A program made the position numbers and the translations under genes. A model generated the notes under the pieces. The model made no database searches. It saw nothing but the letters and a program-made list of their open reading frames with translations, and was not told where the DNA came from. A stretch of DNA of 7,571 nt from Bacteroidales bacterium UBA3623 (GTDB taxonomy: Bacteria; Bacteroidota; Bacteroidia; Bacteroidales; UBA932): contig DFLI01000098.1 of the NCBI GenBank assembly GCA_002373715.1, forward strand, positions 20,538-28,108, given 5' to 3'. Positions 5,582 through 7,571 of this stretch are shown here, in pieces (the stretch's first letter is position 1; every line of letters starts with the position of its first letter).

Positions 5582-7018
5582 ATGGCCACCTCATCCATTA
5601 AAAAAGCCGTTTACCTGAATGCGGCGGCGCGCTACTCCACCTTGGTGCTGCGGGTGCTGTTCAACGCGGCGCTGGCTCGCATCCTGGTTCCGGAAGACTT
5701 CGGCATCGTAGCCATCACTGCAGTCTTCACCACTTTCTTCAGCTTATTGGCCGATATGGGTCTAGGCGCCGGCATCATCCAGAACAAGGAACTGACCCGG
5801 GACGATATTGGTGGCATCTTCGCCTTCTCTCTACGGCTGGGCCTGGTACTCATGGGGGCCTTCGCCCTGCTGTCCTATCCCATGGCTCGCTTCTATGGCC
5901 GGCCGGAACTTTTCCCCGTTGGGGCACTTCTGTCACTACAGCTCTTCTTTAATACGCTCAACGTAGTGCCCAATGCCCTGTTGCTCAAGCAAAAGGAGTT
6001 TGGGAAGGTGGCACTGCGCATTTTATGCGCCTGCGTTACTTCCGGCGTTATCGGTATTCTCCTGGCCCTGGCAGGGCTCAAGTACTATGCCCTGGTAATC
6101 CAGGTCATTCTGGACGCCGCATTCATCCTGGGATGGAATTATTTCTCTACACACCCGCCTTTAGCCCAAAAACCCAACTGGGAGAGCCTAAACAAAATCC
6201 GCAGCTACTCCGGCTATCTCTTCGGCTTCAACCTCATCAATTATTTTGCCCGCAACACGGATAACCTCCTAATCGGCAAAGTAATGGGCGCCGCCCCATT
6301 GGGCTTTTACGACAAAGCCTACAAACTGATGCTTTACCCGGTAAATAACCTCACACACGTGATTACGCCGGTGCTCCATCCCATCCTGTCAGAACATCAG
6401 ACCGACAAAACCTATATTTACCGTAAGTACCTGCAGGTAACGAAGTTTCTCTCGCTGCTGGGGGCATTCATCACACCCTTTTGCTGGTTCGCCAGCGACG
6501 AGATCGTCCGCATCCTGTACGGCAGCAAGTGGCTGCCCGCCATCCCCTGTCTGCAGTGGATGGCCCTTGCTATGTGGGCGCAGATGATCCTCTCCTCCTC
6601 CGGCACCATCTTCCAAAGCGTGGGAGACACCCGGCGCCTGTTGCTGAGCGGCAGCATGAACGCCGTGCTGGTAGTGGCGTGCATCATCATCGGCCTGACA
6701 CAGGGTAGTATTGTGGCCGTGGCCCGCAACGTAGCCATCGCCTACAATCTGCAGTTCGTAGCTACTTTCTACATCCTGGTGCACATGTCCCTGGGCTTGC
6801 GCTGCCGGGACTTCCTAAAAAGCCTATTACCAGATTTGGCGGTGATGGCAACTGTAGCCCTTGCTGGCTGGGGATCCGGCTGGCTGCCCGAACTGCCGCT
6901 GGTGCTATCCTTCCTGGCCAAGGCCGGCATCATGGGCGGCGCCTACGTGCTTGCCCTAGTTGCTACACGCCAGTTAAAGCCACTCCTAAACCTGGTTTTC
7001 AAAAAAGAAACCACTTGA
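5582..7018 (+). CDS. Wzx/WzxC-like polysaccharide flippase (MOP superfamily)
   Basis: The predicted product has 478 residues and is a polytopic inner-membrane protein of the polysaccharide-transporter branch of the MOP (multidrug/oligosaccharidyl-lipid/polysaccharide) exporters. It would flip undecaprenyl-linked oligosaccharide to the periplasm. The N-terminal block (about 12-66) carries RVLFNAALARILVPEDFGIV and then DMGLGAGIIQNKELT, both typical of the WzxC/lipopolysaccharide-biosynthesis family. The central signature RNTDNLLIGKVMGAAPLGFY (224-243) is followed by DKAYKLMLYPV. Later segments (about 289-303, 326-346, 360-378, 385-402, 418-437, 440-461) are hydrophobic, so 12-14 membrane helices are likely. 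Length is normal for the family (about 480) and no frame break is seen. ATG at 5582 lies one base after the preceding GT2 stop, so the gene is in that operon. No recognisable terminator follows: a GGTTT/AAACC pairing near 6994-7012 lies mostly in the coding end and has no T tract. The substrate is unknown. Confidence 0.93.
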   Translation: MATSSIKKAVYLNAAARYSTLVLRVLFNAALARILVPEDFGIVAITAVFTTFFSLLADMGLGAGIIQNKELTRDDIGGIFAFSLRLGLVLMGAFALLSYPMARFYGRPELFPVGALLSLQLFFNTLNVVPNALLLKQKEFGKVALRILCACVTSGVIGILLALAGLKYYALVIQVILDAAFILGWNYFSTHPPLAQKPNWESLNKIRSYSGYLFGFNLINYFARNTDNLLIGKVMGAAPLGFYDKAYKLMLYPVNNLTHVITPVLHPILSEHQTDKTYIYRKYLQVTKFLSLLGAFITPFCWFASDEIVRILYGSKWLPAIPCLQWMALAMWAQMILSSSGTIFQSVGDTRRLLLSGSMNAVLVVACIIIGLTQGSIVAVARNVAIAYNLQFVATFYILVHMSLGLRCRDFLKSLLPDLAVMATVALAGWGSGWLPELPLVLSFLAKAGIMGGAYVLALVATRQLKPLLNLVFKKETT

Positions 7019-7072
7019 TCCAAACTGCCTCACTACGAATATACCACAAACCGATAACCAATTACTAACCAT

Positions 7073-7571
7073 ATGATTATTTCCCATCCCAAGATTGGCA
7101 TCCGTCCCACCATTGACGGACGAATGAACGGCGTTCGCGAATCCCTGGAAGACCAGACCATGGGCATGGCCCAGGCTGTGGCCAAGCTCATCGGCCAAAA
7201 GCTGAAATATGCCGATGGCGCCCCCGTAGAATGCGTCATCGCCGATTCCACCATCGGCCGCGTGGCAGAGACAGCCGCCTGCGCAGAGAAATTTGCCCGC
7301 GAGGGCGTTGCCATCACCATTACCGTTACCCCCTGCTGGTGCTACGGCAGTGAGACCATGGACATGGACCCGCACACCATCAAGGCCGTGTGGGGCTTCA
7401 ACGGCACGGAAAGGCCCGGCGCTGTATACCTGGCCGCCGTACTGGCCGCCCACGCCCAGAAGGGCCTGCCCGCCTTCGGCATCTACGGACACGACGTACA
7501 GGATGCCGATAATCAGGTAATTCCGGCCGATGTAGAAGAAAAGCTCCTGCGCTTTGCCAAGTGCGCCGTAG
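7073..7571 (+). CDS. fucI: L-fucose isomerase, N-terminal part (continues beyond window)
   Basis: FucI is a cytoplasmic, Mn-dependent aldose-ketose isomerase that interconverts L-fucose and L-fuculose, the first step of fucose use; it also acts on D-arabinose. From ATG at 7073 the frame stays open for 166 codons to the window end. It closely follows the E. coli enzyme: PKIGIRPTIDGRMNGVRESL (6-25), VECVIADSTI (52-61), TITVTPCWCYGSETMDMDP (82-100), WGFNGTERPGAVYLAAVLAA (107-126), IYGHDVQDAD (137-146) and IPADVEEKLLRFAK (150-163). The full protein is normally about 590 residues, so catalytic residues in the second half (Glu337, Asp361 and His528 in E. coli numbering) cannot be checked here. The 54-bp gap after the flippase (7019-7072) is A- and C-rich and very poor in G. 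It contains no TAnnTTTG match and no hairpin, so the gene may be cotranscribed with the flippase or use a promoter I do not recognise. Whether it serves the polysaccharide locus or is a separate catabolic gene is not clear. Confidence 0.95.
   Translation, partial: MIISHPKIGIRPTIDGRMNGVRESLEDQTMGMAQAVAKLIGQKLKYADGAPVECVIADSTIGRVAETAACAEKFAREGVAITITVTPCWCYGSETMDMDPHTIKAVWGFNGTERPGAVYLAAVLAAHAQKGLPAFGIYGHDVQDADNQVIPADVEEKLLRFAKCAV

Noticed and set aside
6994..7012. GGTTT/AAACC pairing at the end of the flippase gene as a terminator
   Set aside because: The stem is only 5 bp, the loop is long, there is no T tract, and most of it is coding.
7041..7056. Possible promoter in the flippase-fucI gap (ATATACCACAAA)
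   Set aside because: It does not match TAnnTTTG on the plus strand and no TTTG lies at a suitable distance.
6986..7492. Minus-strand open frame of 168 codons
   Set aside because: It is antisense to fucI, which is unmistakable on the plus strand; the minus translation is Gly/His-rich without motifs.

Overview
This is a chromosomal window from a member of the Bacteroidota, most likely the order Bacteroidales. The evidence is a long, insertion-bearing Bacteroidota-type SecA, three intergenic matches to the Bacteroides-type promoter (TTTG, 19-20 bp spacer, TAnnTTTG), and no consistent Shine-Dalgarno sequences. Coding regions are fairly GC-rich and the two promoter regions are AT-rich. I cannot name a genus from the sequence.

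Layout. Bases 1-2096 (minus strand) hold the first 698 codons of secA, whose 3' end lies outside the window. Immediately upstream of it, also on the minus strand, is a tightly packed operon of three sugar-transfer genes. In transcription order these are a DUF616/TOD1-MUCI70-like glycosyltransferase (4659-3901), a GT2 glycosyltransferase with an altered nucleotide-binding motif (3913-3005) and a second GT2 enzyme (3008-2160). On the plus strand a divergent pair follows: a GT2 glycosyltransferase (4720-5580) and, one base later, a Wzx/WzxC-like lipid-linked-oligosaccharide flippase (5582-7018). The last 499 bases are the start of fucI, L-fucose isomerase (7073 onward).

How it fits together. The four transferases plus one flippase look like part of a surface polysaccharide locus (capsule, O-antigen or exopolysaccharide). 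The transferases would build a lipid-linked oligosaccharide on the cytoplasmic face and the flippase would move it across the inner membrane. No initiating phosphoglycosyl transferase, Wzy polymerase, ligase or chain-length regulator is present here. They must lie elsewhere, or the product is a short glycan. secA is a housekeeping flank. fucI may be a catabolic flank rather than part of the locus.

The most interesting region is the 60-bp divergent intergenic region at about 4660-4719. It carries two Bacteroides-type promoters on opposite strands that overlap by 19 bp, so the -33 element of each lies inside the other. Both predicted transcripts would have almost no leader, and the minus-strand gene appears to start at TTG. 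I saw no RNA genes, CRISPR arrays, insertion sequences or attachment sites.
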